From Ruminococcus sp. UBA1828 (lineage in GTDB: Bacteria > Bacillota > Clostridia > Oscillospirales > Ruminococcaceae): a stretch of 5,677 bases of DNA. A model generated the notes under the pieces. The model was not told the origin of the DNA, ran no database searches, and worked only from the letters and a program-made list of their open reading frames with translations. The position numbers and the translations under genes were made by a program. Each line of letters opens with the position of its first letter. Position 1 is the first letter of the stretch. Positions 1-5,302 of the stretch are shown one piece after another. The stretch is from the NCBI GenBank assembly GCA_002338885.1, contig DDJI01000032.1, positions 39,888-45,564 on the forward strand. Reading direction: 5' to 3'.

Positions 1-2055
1 GGAAACGGCGGCTTGGGCAGACTTGCCGCATGCTATCTTGACGGACTTGCAACAGACGGATACCCTGCAACCGGCTATTCCATACTTTATGAGTACGGCA
101 TATTCAGGCAGAAGATAGAGGACGGCTGGCAGGTAGAGCTGCCCGACAACTGGCTTCCCGGAGGCGGATGCTGGCTTGTGCCTCACCCCGAGGGAGAAAT
201 AGAGGTTCACTTCGACGGACAGATGAGCGAGCGCTGGGATGACCACTATCACAACGTGACGCTTGAAAACTATACGACGGTAATCGCCGTTCCCTATGAC
301 ATGTACGTCTCGGGATATAACAGCGAGGAAGTTTCAAAGCTCAGACTTTGGAAGGCAATAAGCCCGTCGTTTGATATGAACATGTTCAACTCCGGAAACT
401 ATGAGAAGGCGCTCAACCAAAACGTAGTTTCTCAGGCGATATCCAAGGTGCTGTATCCTAACGACAACCACCTTGCGGGCAAGTCGCTCAGGCTTAGACA
501 GCAGTACTTCATGTGCGCGGCATCTATCGGAGACATAGTCAACCACCACATGGCAACCTACGGAACGCTTGATAACCTTGCCGAGAAGGTTGCAATACAG
601 ATAAACGATACTCACCCCACGCTTGCAATACCGGAGCTTATGAGGGTACTGCTTGACGACTGCGGCTACACATGGGACAAGGCGTGGAGCATAGTTACCC
701 AGACGTTCGCATACACCAACCACACCGTAATGGCTGAGGCCTTGGAGAAGTGGAGCTGCGATTTGCTCAAGTCTGTAGTTCCGAGAATATTCTCTATCAT
801 CATTGAGATAAACAATCGCTACTGCGCGCAGCTTTGGGAAAAGTATCACGACCACGAGAGAGTCACCGCCATGTCCATAGTAAAGGACAACACTGTGCAT
901 ATGGCTAAGCTCTGCGTTGCGGCGTGCCACCATGTAAACGGCGTTTCAAAGATACATTCCGAGATAATAAAGCACGACGTGTTCAAGTACGAGTATGAAA
1001 ATACTCCGGAAAAGTTCACGAACGTCACAAACGGAATAGCGTATCGCCGCTGGCTTTATCAGTCTAACCCCGAGCTTTGCGCTCTGCTCAACGACACTAT
1101 CGGCAAGGGCTACTTAAAGGACGCAGCAGAGCTTAAAAAGCTTGAGAAGTTTGCCGACAACGAAGAAGTCCTTGACCGCCTGGGCGAGGTAAAGCTTGCA
1201 AACAAGAAGGCGTTTGCAAAGACGATGAAGAGCGAAAGGGGAGTTGACATCGACCCCGAGACCATATTTGACGTGCAGGTAAAGCGCTTGCATGAGTACA
1301 AGAGACAGCACTTAAACGTTTTGAATATAGTTTCGGAGTACGGAAAGCTCCTTGAAAACCCCGATGCGGAGGTTGAGCCTAAGACCTACATCTTTGCCGC
1401 AAAGGCTGCACCCGGATACTACCTTGCAAAGCAGATAATAAAGCTCATCTGGTCGCTTGGCGAGGAGATAAAGAAGAATCCTAAGGTTCACGAGAAACTC
1501 AACGTTGTGTTCCTTGAAAACTACAACGTCTCGCTTTCCGAGCAGCTCATGCCGGCATCCGAGATTTCAGAGCAGATTTCTCTTGCTGGAACAGAGGCGT
1601 CCGGAACGGGTAACATGAAGTTCATGCTCAACGGCGCAATAACTCTCGGAACAAAGGACGGAGCAAATATAGAAATAGGCGAGGCTGTCGGCGACGACAA
1701 CATAATCAACTTCGGCATGACCGTTGAAGAGGTTGAAGCGAGAAAGAAAGCCGGCTATTCTCCTATTCACATCTACAACTCCGATCCGGTTATAAAGGAT
1801 GCAATTGACAGGATAGCTGCCGGCGTTTACGGCAACAAGTTTGACGATATCGTTTCGTCGCTGAAGTTCTCCGACCCGTATATGGTTTTGGGCGACTTCA
1901 AGTCCTATCAGGAGGCTCAACGCAAGGCGTCGGAGCTTTACGGCAACCTGCTCAAGTGGCAGCGCATGTCTTTGATCAACATCGCAAACGCGGGCAGATT
2001 CTCTGCGGACAGAGCTGTAGACGAGTATGCAAAGAACATCTGGCATCTGAAATGA
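1..2055 (+). CDS. glgP: Glycogen/starch/maltodextrin phosphorylase, 3' part (5' end outside window)
   Basis: This enzyme (glycosyltransferase family 35) uses phosphate to release glucose 1-phosphate from the non-reducing ends of alpha-1,4-glucans in the cytoplasm. The frame is open from base 1 and begins inside the family motif GNGGLGRLAAC (visible residues 1-11, counting base 1 as codon 1). About 110-130 N-terminal residues are therefore missing, and the TTG at base 13 is not a start. Other visible landmarks are INDTHPTLAIPEL (201-213), TNHT with the active-site His at 241, VKRLHEYKRQ with the phosphate-site Lys428/Arg429 and Lys434, and EASGTGNMK with the pyridoxal-phosphate lysine at 540. 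The 112-residue distance between Lys428 and Lys540 equals that between K568 and K680 of muscle phosphorylase, so the catalytic half is intact. Stop is TGA at 2053. No clear terminator follows before the secG promoter. Glycogen cannot be separated from maltodextrin as the preferred substrate from what is visible, and the N-terminal regulatory region is off the window. Confidence 0.96.
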   Translation, partial: GNGGLGRLAACYLDGLATDGYPATGYSILYEYGIFRQKIEDGWQVELPDNWLPGGGCWLVPHPEGEIEVHFDGQMSERWDDHYHNVTLENYTTVIAVPYDMYVSGYNSEEVSKLRLWKAISPSFDMNMFNSGNYEKALNQNVVSQAISKVLYPNDNHLAGKSLRLRQQYFMCAASIGDIVNHHMATYGTLDNLAEKVAIQINDTHPTLAIPELMRVLLDDCGYTWDKAWSIVTQTFAYTNHTVMAEALEKWSCDLLKSVVPRIFSIIIEINNRYCAQLWEKYHDHERVTAMSIVKDNTVHMAKLCVAACHHVNGVSKIHSEIIKHDVFKYEYENTPEKFTNVTNGIAYRRWLYQSNPELCALLNDTIGKGYLKDAAELKKLEKFADNEEVLDRLGEVKLANKKAFAKTMKSERGVDIDPETIFDVQVKRLHEYKRQHLNVLNIVSEYGKLLENPDAEVEPKTYIFAAKAAPGYYLAKQIIKLIWSLGEEIKKNPKVHEKLNVVFLENYNVSLSEQLMPASEISEQISLAGTEASGTGNMKFMLNGAITLGTKDGANIEIGEAVGDDNIINFGMTVEEVEARKKAGYSPIHIYNSDPVIKDAIDRIAAGVYGNKFDDIVSSLKFSDPYMVLGDFKSYQEAQRKASELYGNLLKWQRMSLINIANAGRFSADRAVDEYAKNIWHLK

Positions 2056-2104
2056 TTTCGACACGTCACACGTGGAAAATAAAAATCAGAAACTTCCGAT
2101 AAGA

Positions 2105-2124
2105 CTCTTGCATTTTCTCTTGCA
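2105..2124 (+). repeat. Direct repeat CTCTTGCA x2 in the secG promoter
   Basis: CTCTTGCA occurs at 2105-2112 and again at 2117-2124, 12 bases apart and separated by TTTT. The first copy contains most of the -35 box and the second lies in the spacer. The repeat is exact. A regulatory role is only a possibility. Confidence 0.5.
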
Positions 2125-2136
2125 GCGTGATATAAT
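2108..2136 (+). promoter_or_regulatory. Sigma-A promoter of secG, extended -10
   Basis: A -35 box TTGCAT (2108-2113) and a perfect -10 box TATAAT (2131-2136) are separated by 17 bases. TG at 2128-2129 gives an extended -10. Transcription should start near 2143, leaving a leader of about 40 bases before the secG start codon. An 8-base direct repeat overlaps the -35 box and the spacer. Confidence 0.82.
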
Positions 2137-2183
2137 CTATAAGAATTACTACCTTTAAGATGTTCTTTATGGAGGATTTATAA

Positions 2184-2447
2184 ATGACAGCTGTAAATAT
2201 TGTCAGCGGCATCTTGTTGGTGCTCGCGAGCGTTGCGATTATACTTGTTGTTTTGTTTACCAAGACGGATAACCGCGGCGTCAATTCCGCAATCGGAGGA
2301 GGCTCAAGCGATTCTTTCTTCGGAAGGAACAGCTCTAACACCAGAGAGGCAAAGCTTGACCGCATAACAAAAGTTATCGTTGCAATATTCTTTGTTGTTG
2401 CGATAGTCTGCACAGTGCTTGCAAGATTCTTCGGAAAAGCAGCCTGA
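2184..2447 (+). CDS. secG: Protein-export membrane protein SecG
   Basis: SecG is the small accessory subunit of the SecYEG channel, which aids SecA-driven translocation across the cytoplasmic membrane. The 87-residue product has the family layout. A first hydrophobic helix spans about residues 4-26. A Gly/Ser-rich cytoplasmic loop with GGGSSDSFFGR (38-48) follows, then a charged stretch TREAKLDRITK (53-63) and a second helix at about 64-83. Length matches the usual 70-90 residues. The start is fixed by GGAGGA at 2171-2176, eight bases before the ATG. The gene is monocistronic by its signals: its own extended -10 promoter is just upstream and an intrinsic terminator begins 16 bases after the stop. 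The sequence is weakly conserved in this family, so the call rests on topology, the loop motif and length. Confidence 0.9.
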   Translation: MTAVNIVSGILLVLASVAIILVVLFTKTDNRGVNSAIGGGSSDSFFGRNSSNTREAKLDRITKVIVAIFFVVAIVCTVLARFFGKAA

Positions 2448-2463
2448 TTTTGCGACAGTGTTG

Positions 2464-2499
2464 ACCGCCTGATTCGGACTACGTTTCGGGCGGTTTTCT
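2464..2499 (+). terminator. Intrinsic terminator of secG
   Basis: ACCGCCTGA (2464-2472) pairs over nine positions, one of them T-G, with TCGGGCGGT (2486-2494). The loop is 13 bases and the hairpin runs into TTTTCT. It sits 16 bases after the secG stop codon. The T tract is short, so some read-through into the 32-codon ORF and ung is possible. Confidence 0.75.
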
Positions 2500-2562
2500 G
2501 TATCATCTTGGCGTGTGAGCGTAAGCGTGATAAGTGCACAAGTGCGAAAGGAAGTTCTGAGT

Positions 2563-2661
2563 ATGAAAAAAACACTTGCTTTGAGAATAGGGATAATCAT
2601 CTTGGCTGTGCTGCTGTTGCTGGGCGTAGTCGCTACGGCGTTTTACAGCGTGTTTATTTGA
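2563..2661 (+). CDS. Small membrane peptide, 32 residues, function unknown
   Basis: This short frame encodes a peptide that starts MKKTLALR, continues with an uninterrupted hydrophobic run of about 20 residues (9-29, rich in Ile, Leu, Val and Ala), and ends YSVFI before TGA. It looks like one transmembrane helix with a positively charged N-terminus, which predicts an N-in orientation by the positive-inside rule. AAAGGAAG at 2547-2554 lies eight bases before the ATG, a good ribosome binding site. The ung start follows only 10 bases after the stop, and ung has little Shine-Dalgarno sequence of its own, so the two are probably translated from one message. There is no cleavage site or cysteine lipobox. 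I do not recognise the family. A chance ORF cannot be excluded, but the strong ribosome site, the compositional bias and the spacing favour a real gene. Confidence 0.6.
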   Translation: MKKTLALRIGIIILAVLLLLGVVATAFYSVFI

Positions 2662-2671
2662 GCTGTGCGCC

Positions 2672-3355
2672 ATGGTCAATATAGGAAACGATTGGGACGA
2701 CATACTTCGCGACGAGTTTAAGAAGCCATATTATCTTCAACTCCGCGAGTTTTTAAAGTATGAGTACAGCCACTATACGATTTACCCCGACATGTATTCT
2801 ATCTTCAATGCGCTGAAGATGACTCCTTACAGCAAGGTGAAGGTCGCTATATTCGGCCAGGACCCGTATCACGAGCCGGGACAGGCGCAGGGCCTGTGCT
2901 TTTCCGTTCCTGACGGGACAGCCCTGCCGCCGTCCTTAAAAAATATATATAAAGAGCTGTACGACGATTTGGGCATACCTCCGTCGGACAGCGGCGACCT
3001 CAGCTGCTGGGCAAAGCAGGGCGTGCTGCTTTTGAACGCCGTGCTCACAGTCCGCAGGGGAGCCGCAAACTCGCATAAGGGCAAGGGCTGGGAAGAACTC
3101 ACCGACGAGATAATACGCAAGCTCAACGACAAAAAAGAGCCTGTGGTGTTTATCTTGTGGGGCGCAAACGCAAGGAGCAAGAAATCGTTCATAACTAACC
3201 CGATACACTTGATAATAGAGTCTGCTCACCCAAGCCCGCTGTCGGCGTATAACGGCTTCTTCGGGTCGAGACCGTTTTCAAGGACGAACAGGTTTTTGAT
3301 TGAAAACGGAATACCGCCGGTGAACTGGGCACACACTTCGCAGGACGTAAAATGA
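2672..3355 (+). CDS. ung: Uracil-DNA glycosylase, family 1
   Basis: Ung cuts uracil from DNA, after cytosine deamination or dUMP misincorporation, and starts base excision repair in the cytoplasm. The 227-residue product is full length for the family. GQDPYH (62-67) holds the water-activating Asp64, the same number as in Escherichia coli. Phe77 in GLCFSVP would stack on uracil, Asn122 in LLLNAVLTV reads the base, and HPSPLSA (186-192) holds His186 and forms the minor-groove loop. The C-terminus after PPVNWAH is a short variable tail. The ATG at 2672 is chosen because the next Met is residue 41, beyond the conserved N-terminal part. Upstream of it only a weak GAG (2660-2662) resembles a ribosome site, so translation may depend on the 32-codon ORF ending 10 bases earlier. 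A hairpin follows 73 bases after the stop. Confidence 0.97.
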   Translation: MVNIGNDWDDILRDEFKKPYYLQLREFLKYEYSHYTIYPDMYSIFNALKMTPYSKVKVAIFGQDPYHEPGQAQGLCFSVPDGTALPPSLKNIYKELYDDLGIPPSDSGDLSCWAKQGVLLLNAVLTVRRGAANSHKGKGWEELTDEIIRKLNDKKEPVVFILWGANARSKKSFITNPIHLIIESAHPSPLSAYNGFFGSRPFSRTNRFLIENGIPPVNWAHTSQDVK

Positions 3356-3365
3356 GCCTTCAGGC

Positions 3366-3382
3366 GCGGCGTATGCGGCGTA
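3366..3382 (+). repeat. Tandem GCGGCGTA x2
   Basis: GCGGCGTA occurs at 3366-3373 and 3375-3382, one base apart, just after the ung stop. The copies are exact but short. No function is evident. Confidence 0.35.
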
Positions 3383-3427
3383 GTATCATGAGCGTGCGTG
3401 AGTAAAAAAGATATGTATTGCAATAAA

Positions 3428-3454
3428 CCCCCATACCGCTTTGCGGCGTGGGGG
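3428..3454. terminator. Strong hairpin between ung and tRNA-Leu, possible terminator
   Basis: Two 12-base arms (3428-3439 and 3443-3454) pair at 11 positions, one of them T-G, with one A-C mismatch and a TTT loop. The base of the stem is five C-G pairs. It is placed to end ung transcription. The downstream run is only TAAATTGTT on the plus strand and TTTATTG on the minus strand, so intrinsic termination would be weak in either direction. It could back up the tRNA terminator from the other side. Confidence 0.45.
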
Positions 3455-3484
3455 TAAATTGTTCATAGGGCTTAAAGCAGGCAT

Positions 3485-3519
3485 AAAAAAGCGCCGAGCC
3501 AAAAACAACAGCTCGACGC
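3485..3519 (-). terminator. Intrinsic terminator of tRNA-Leu
   Basis: Read on the minus strand, GCGTCGAGC (3519 down to 3511) pairs completely, with one T-G, with GCTCGGCGC (3499 down to 3491). The loop is 11 bases and the stem is followed at once by six T (3490 to 3485). It begins five bases after the encoded CCA end of the tRNA. This is a textbook factor-independent terminator. Confidence 0.9.
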
Positions 3520-3524
3520 AATGT

Positions 3525-3608
3525 TGGTGCGGGTGACAGGACTTGAACCTGCACGGGGATGCCACCAGAACCTAAATCTGGCGCGTCTGCCAATTCCGCC
3601 ACACCCGC
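3525..3608 (-). tRNA. tRNA-Leu, anticodon UAG
   Basis: This transfer RNA reads CUA and, through wobble, other CUN leucine codons. On the minus strand the acceptor arms are GCGGGTG (3608-3602) and CACCCGC (3535-3529). The discriminator base is A (3528) and CCA is encoded (3527-3525). The anticodon stem CCAGA/TCTGG encloses the loop TTTAGGT, with the anticodon TAG opposite plus-strand CTA at 3572-3574. The T arm is GCAGG-TTCAAGT-CCTGT. A long variable arm between the anticodon and T arms makes this a class II tRNA, as expected for leucine, and the total length is 84 bases with CCA. It has its own promoter and terminator, so it is a single-gene unit. Confidence 0.97.
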
Positions 3609-3617
3609 AATAAAAAA

Positions 3618-3646
3618 ATTATATCATATTTCTCGCCTGATGTCAA
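3618..3646 (-). promoter_or_regulatory. Consensus sigma-A promoter of tRNA-Leu
   Basis: On the minus strand a perfect -35 TTGACA (3646-3641) is followed after exactly 17 bases by a perfect -10 TATAAT (3623-3618), with TG of an extended -10 one base before it. The -10 ends nine bases before the mature tRNA 5' end, so the primary transcript would have almost no leader. A run of seven T sits at the likely start region. Such strength is typical of stable-RNA genes. Confidence 0.92.
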
Positions 3647-3725
3647 ACTCCTGCCGTCGGCGCCTGTACAGCCGGCACGTGTGCATGCTATTTATAAGCC
3701 GCGCATCATGTCTTGTGCAGGGCAG

Positions 3726-3756
3726 CGCGCATGCCGCCATTCACGCAGCATGCGCG
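3726..3756 (-). other. Long GC-rich hairpin downstream of ppa
   Basis: On the minus strand CGCGCATGCTGC (3756-3745) pairs over all 12 positions, one of them T-G, with GCGGCATGCGCG (3737-3726), leaving a 7-base loop. On the plus strand the same site has an A-C mismatch, so the fold suits the ppa-sense RNA. It begins 39 bases past the ppa stop. No T tract follows, so it is not a standard intrinsic terminator. It may protect the 3' end of the ppa message or assist termination. No gene is visible in the rest of the stretch between the tRNA promoter and ppa. Confidence 0.55.
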
Positions 3757-3795
3757 TTGCTATAAAGATACTTATGCGCTCAGCACAAAGCTCTG

Positions 3796-4329
3796 TCAAA
3801 TGCAGTAGCGCTCTATGTAGCTCTCGCGGCACTTGTTTATTATATCCATGGCGGCTTCGTGTCCCTGCTCGTCGTTTACCACCGTCTCCTTGCCTTCGAG
3901 GTTTTTATACACCTGGAAGAAGTGGCGCATCTCAGAAAAGATGTGCGGAGGCAGCTCGCTGATGTCGCGGTAGGAGTTGTACGTCGGGTCGCTGAACGGT
4001 ATTGCTATGATCTTTTCGTCGAGCTTTCCGCAGTCGAGCATGGTAAAAACGCCTATCGGATAGCAGCGCACAAGGCTCATGGGCATGAGCACCTGACTGC
4101 ACAGCACAAGCACATCCAGCGGGTCGCCGTCCTCCGAAAGGGTTCGCGGGATAAAACCGTAATTTGCGGGGTAGTGGGTGGAGGTGTACAGGATTCTGTC
4201 AAGTATAATCATTCCGGTTTCCTTGTCAAGCTCGTACTTCTTCTTTGAGTTTTTCTCGATTTCAATTACCGCGACAAAATCCTCGGCGGTAATTCTCGAC
4301 GGATTCATGTCGTGCCATATGTTTGACAT
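3796..4329 (-). CDS. ppa: Inorganic pyrophosphatase, family I (soluble)
   Basis: Ppa hydrolyses pyrophosphate to two phosphates in the cytoplasm with Mg2+, pulling forward nucleic acid synthesis, tRNA charging and other PPi-releasing reactions. The 177-residue product is the usual bacterial size. The signature DGDPLDVLV (67-75) supplies metal ligands Asp67, Asp69 and Asp72. The other active-site positions of the E. coli enzyme are also present: Glu23, Lys31 and Glu33 in KKYEL, Arg45, Tyr53 and Tyr57 in HYPANYGF, Asp99, Asp104, Lys106, and Tyr141-Lys142. The enzyme should be active. Start ATG at 4329-4327 is set by an AAGGAGGG site with nine bases between GGAGG and ATG. The gene is divergent from the HAD phosphatase. 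A promoter and a leader hairpin lie upstream and a GC-rich hairpin lies downstream. Many Firmicutes use the unrelated DHH-type family II enzyme instead, so family I is a useful lineage marker. Confidence 0.97.
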   Translation of the reverse strand: MSNIWHDMNPSRITAEDFVAVIEIEKNSKKKYELDKETGMIILDRILYTSTHYPANYGFIPRTLSEDGDPLDVLVLCSQVLMPMSLVRCYPIGVFTMLDCGKLDEKIIAIPFSDPTYNSYRDISELPPHIFSEMRHFFQVYKNLEGKETVVNDEQGHEAAMDIINKCRESYIERYCI

Positions 4330-4349
4330 AATTAAAGCCCTCCTTTATC

Positions 4350-4375
4350 ATGCAGTGCTGCAAAGCACAATGCAT
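4350..4375 (-). promoter_or_regulatory. Leader hairpin just 5' of the ppa Shine-Dalgarno
   Basis: In the ppa-sense RNA, ATGCA-TT-GTGCT (4375-4364) pairs with AGCAC-TGCAT (4359-4350). That gives ten pairs with a two-base TT bulge and a four-base loop. It ends three bases before the AAAGGAGGG ribosome site (plus positions 4338-4346). It leaves the site single-stranded, so it may stabilise or expose the start region rather than block it. The upstream edge also contains the 10-base palindrome CAATGCATTG (4368-4377). Confidence 0.45.
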
Positions 4376-4386
4376 TGCTTTACTAC

Positions 4387-4415
4387 AATGTATCACACCT
4401 CGGCACACATGTCAA
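4387..4415 (-). promoter_or_regulatory. Sigma-A promoter of ppa, extended -10
   Basis: On the minus strand a perfect -35 TTGACA (4415-4410) and a -10 TACATT (4392-4387) are 17 bases apart, with TG one base before the -10. Transcription should start near 4380, giving a leader of about 50 bases. The -35 box directly abuts a 16-base AT-rich inverted repeat shared with the divergent HAD gene. Confidence 0.82.
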
Positions 4416-4431
4416 ATATTAAGTTTAATAT
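4416..4431. repeat. AT-rich inverted repeat between divergent promoters
   Basis: ATATTAA (4416-4422) and TTAATAT (4425-4431) are exact inverted repeats around GT. The site touches the ppa -35 and lies 18 bases before the HAD -35. It is placed like an operator serving both promoters, or like an upstream AT-rich element contacted by RNA polymerase. Being composed only of A and T apart from the central GT, it could also arise by chance. Confidence 0.45.
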
Positions 4432-4449
4432 AACAATATAAAAAGAGGA

Positions 4450-4478
4450 TTGTATTGCGGCGGGGGATGTGGTATCAT
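4450..4478 (+). promoter_or_regulatory. Sigma-A promoter of the HAD gene, extended -10
   Basis: A -35 box TTGTAT (4450-4455) and a -10 box TATCAT (4473-4478) are 17 bases apart, with TG at 4470-4471 giving an extended -10. Transcription would start near 4485, leaving a leader of about 53 bases. Both boxes depart from consensus, so it should be weaker than the divergent ppa promoter. Confidence 0.68.
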
Positions 4479-4505
4479 TCTCAAGAGACATAAAACGTAA
4501 AGCGG

Positions 4506-4525
4506 CGGCTGCGGATGCGCTGCCG
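4506..4525 (+). promoter_or_regulatory. Leader hairpin just 5' of the HAD Shine-Dalgarno
   Basis: CGGCTGCG (4506-4513) pairs with CGCTGCCG (4518-4525) over eight positions with one T-T mismatch and a GATG loop. It ends on the base before the AAAGGAG ribosome site (4526-4532). The arrangement mirrors that in the ppa leader. Confidence 0.4.
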
Positions 4526-4537
4526 AAAGGAGTAAAG

Positions 4538-5185
4538 ATGAGAAAAGCGGTTTTGTTTGATCTCGACGGAACTATGTGGGACGCATCAAAGAGCGTCGCC
4601 GACGCCTTCAACGAGGCACTTGAGATGCTCGGCGCCAAAGTCAGGATAAGCGTTGAGCAAATGCGCTCGGTCATGGGAAGAACGCTTGACGATATAGCGC
4701 ATGAATTTTTCGACTGCATAGATCCCGAACGTGCACACGACATAATGATATACTGCACCGAACATGAAAATAAATATATACTCTCCCACGGCGGAACGCT
4801 GTATGAAGGCTTGCGTGAGACCCTTTCTAAGCTGAGGGAGCAGGGATGGTTCGTAGGCTGTGTTTCAAACTGCCAGTCGGGATACATAGAGGCGTTTTGC
4901 GGGCACTACCGGCTTGACGATCTGTTCGACGACAGAGAGTGCTGGGGAAACACCGGACTGCTCAAGGCTGATAACATCCGCCTTGTCGTAAAGAGAAACA
5001 ACATCGACTACTGCGTGTATGTAGGCGACACCATGGGTGATTACAACTCCGCAGCAGAGGCGGGAGTCAAGTTCATCCACGCCGCATACGGCTACGGACA
5101 CGTCCCCGCCATGACTCCGAAAATCGACAGCCTGCCGCAGATATTTGAGCGCCTTGAGGAGCTTGAAAGCGGCTCAAACGTTTAG
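4538..5185 (+). CDS. HAD-superfamily hydrolase, phosphoglycolate phosphatase-like
   Basis: This is probably a cytoplasmic Mg2+-dependent phosphatase acting on a small phosphoester. The 215-residue product has all four haloacid dehalogenase motifs. FDLDGT (7-12) holds nucleophile Asp8 and acid/base Asp10. VSNC (109-112) holds Ser110. Lys143 in GLLKADNI is motif III, and VGDTMGD (162-168) holds the metal-binding Asp164 and Asp168. About residues 15-85 are mainly helical in character and would form a class I cap, as in phosphoglycolate phosphatases. ATG 4538 is chosen because AAAGGAG ends five bases before it and MRKAVLFDLDGT is the expected N-terminus. The in-frame GTG at 4469 overlaps the promoter. 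Substrate cannot be read from the sequence. Candidates include phosphoglycolate, a sugar phosphate or a nucleotide; the gene next door encodes a pyrophosphatase, but that does not prove a shared role. Confidence 0.92.
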   Translation: MRKAVLFDLDGTMWDASKSVADAFNEALEMLGAKVRISVEQMRSVMGRTLDDIAHEFFDCIDPERAHDIMIYCTEHENKYILSHGGTLYEGLRETLSKLREQGWFVGCVSNCQSGYIEAFCGHYRLDDLFDDRECWGNTGLLKADNIRLVVKRNNIDYCVYVGDTMGDYNSAAEAGVKFIHAAYGYGHVPAMTPKIDSLPQIFERLEELESGSNV

Positions 5186-5206
5186 CACAGCGCCAATGCG
5201 GCGCGG

Positions 5207-5244
5207 GATATATAAACCGATATATAAGCGTGCGTTATAACGCA
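5207..5244. repeat. Tandem GATATATAA and a 14-base palindrome after the HAD gene
   Basis: GATATATAA occurs at 5207-5215 and 5219-5227, a 12-base period. Four bases on lies the perfect palindrome TGCGTTATAACGCA (5231-5244). Just upstream, GCGCC (5190-5194) and GGCGC (5200-5204) can pair. None is followed by a T tract, and the terminator comes later. Function is unknown. Confidence 0.4.
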
Positions 5245-5250
5245 TGCGCG

Positions 5251-5299
5251 CAAAAATGCCGTCAAACCCTCGAAATCGGGCTTGGCGGCATATTTTATT
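5251..5299. terminator. Bidirectional intrinsic terminator for the HAD gene and prfC
   Basis: ATGCCGTCAA (5256-5265) pairs with TTGGCGGCAT (5282-5291) over ten positions with one T-G. After a one-by-one mismatch, CCC (5267-5269) pairs with GGG (5278-5280) around an eight-base loop. On the plus strand the stem is followed by ATTTTATT, serving the HAD gene. On the minus strand it is followed by a T run (5256-5252, the first T pairing at the stem base), serving prfC, whose stop is 11 bases away. The T-G pair becomes a C-A mismatch on the minus strand, so the plus-strand fold is slightly better. Confidence 0.82.
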
Positions 5300-5302
5300 G
5301 CG

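Noticed and set aside
13..15. TTG at 13 as the phosphorylase start
   Set aside because: The frame is open from base 1 and the conserved motif GNGGLG spans this codon, so the real start is upstream of the window.
334..933. 199-codon minus-strand open frame inside glgP
   Set aside because: It lies wholly within the phosphorylase gene, has no recognisable domain or ribosome site, and the sense frame is unambiguously conserved. The same applies to the other antisense frames in glgP, ung, ppa and the HAD gene.
2137..2183. Riboswitch or T-box leader before secG or elsewhere
   Set aside because: All leaders in the window are about 40-55 bases long, too short for known riboswitch aptamers or T-boxes, and no specifier or NTGGNACC-like element was seen.
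2508..2536. Possible promoter TTGGCG-17-TAAGTG for the 32-codon ORF and ung
   Set aside because: The spacing and a TG before the -10 fit, but the -10 box matches the consensus poorly. The promoter of this pair remains unplaced; read-through from secG is an alternative.
3360..3602. 80-codon minus-strand frame starting MAELADAPDLGSGG
   Set aside because: It reads through the tRNA-Leu gene and its terminator. Peptides of this kind are known artefacts of translating tRNA-Leu genes.
3609..3795. A small gene or mobile element in the gap between tRNA-Leu and ppa
   Set aside because: Short plus-strand frames here have no ribosome site, run antisense into ppa and show no recognisable protein. No terminal repeats, integrase or tRNA-derived attachment duplicate is visible.
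4469..4537. GTG at 4469 as an upstream start of the HAD gene
   Set aside because: It would sit on the -10 region of the likely promoter, lacks a ribosome site, and adds residues before the expected N-terminal beta strand. ATG 4538 has a good site.
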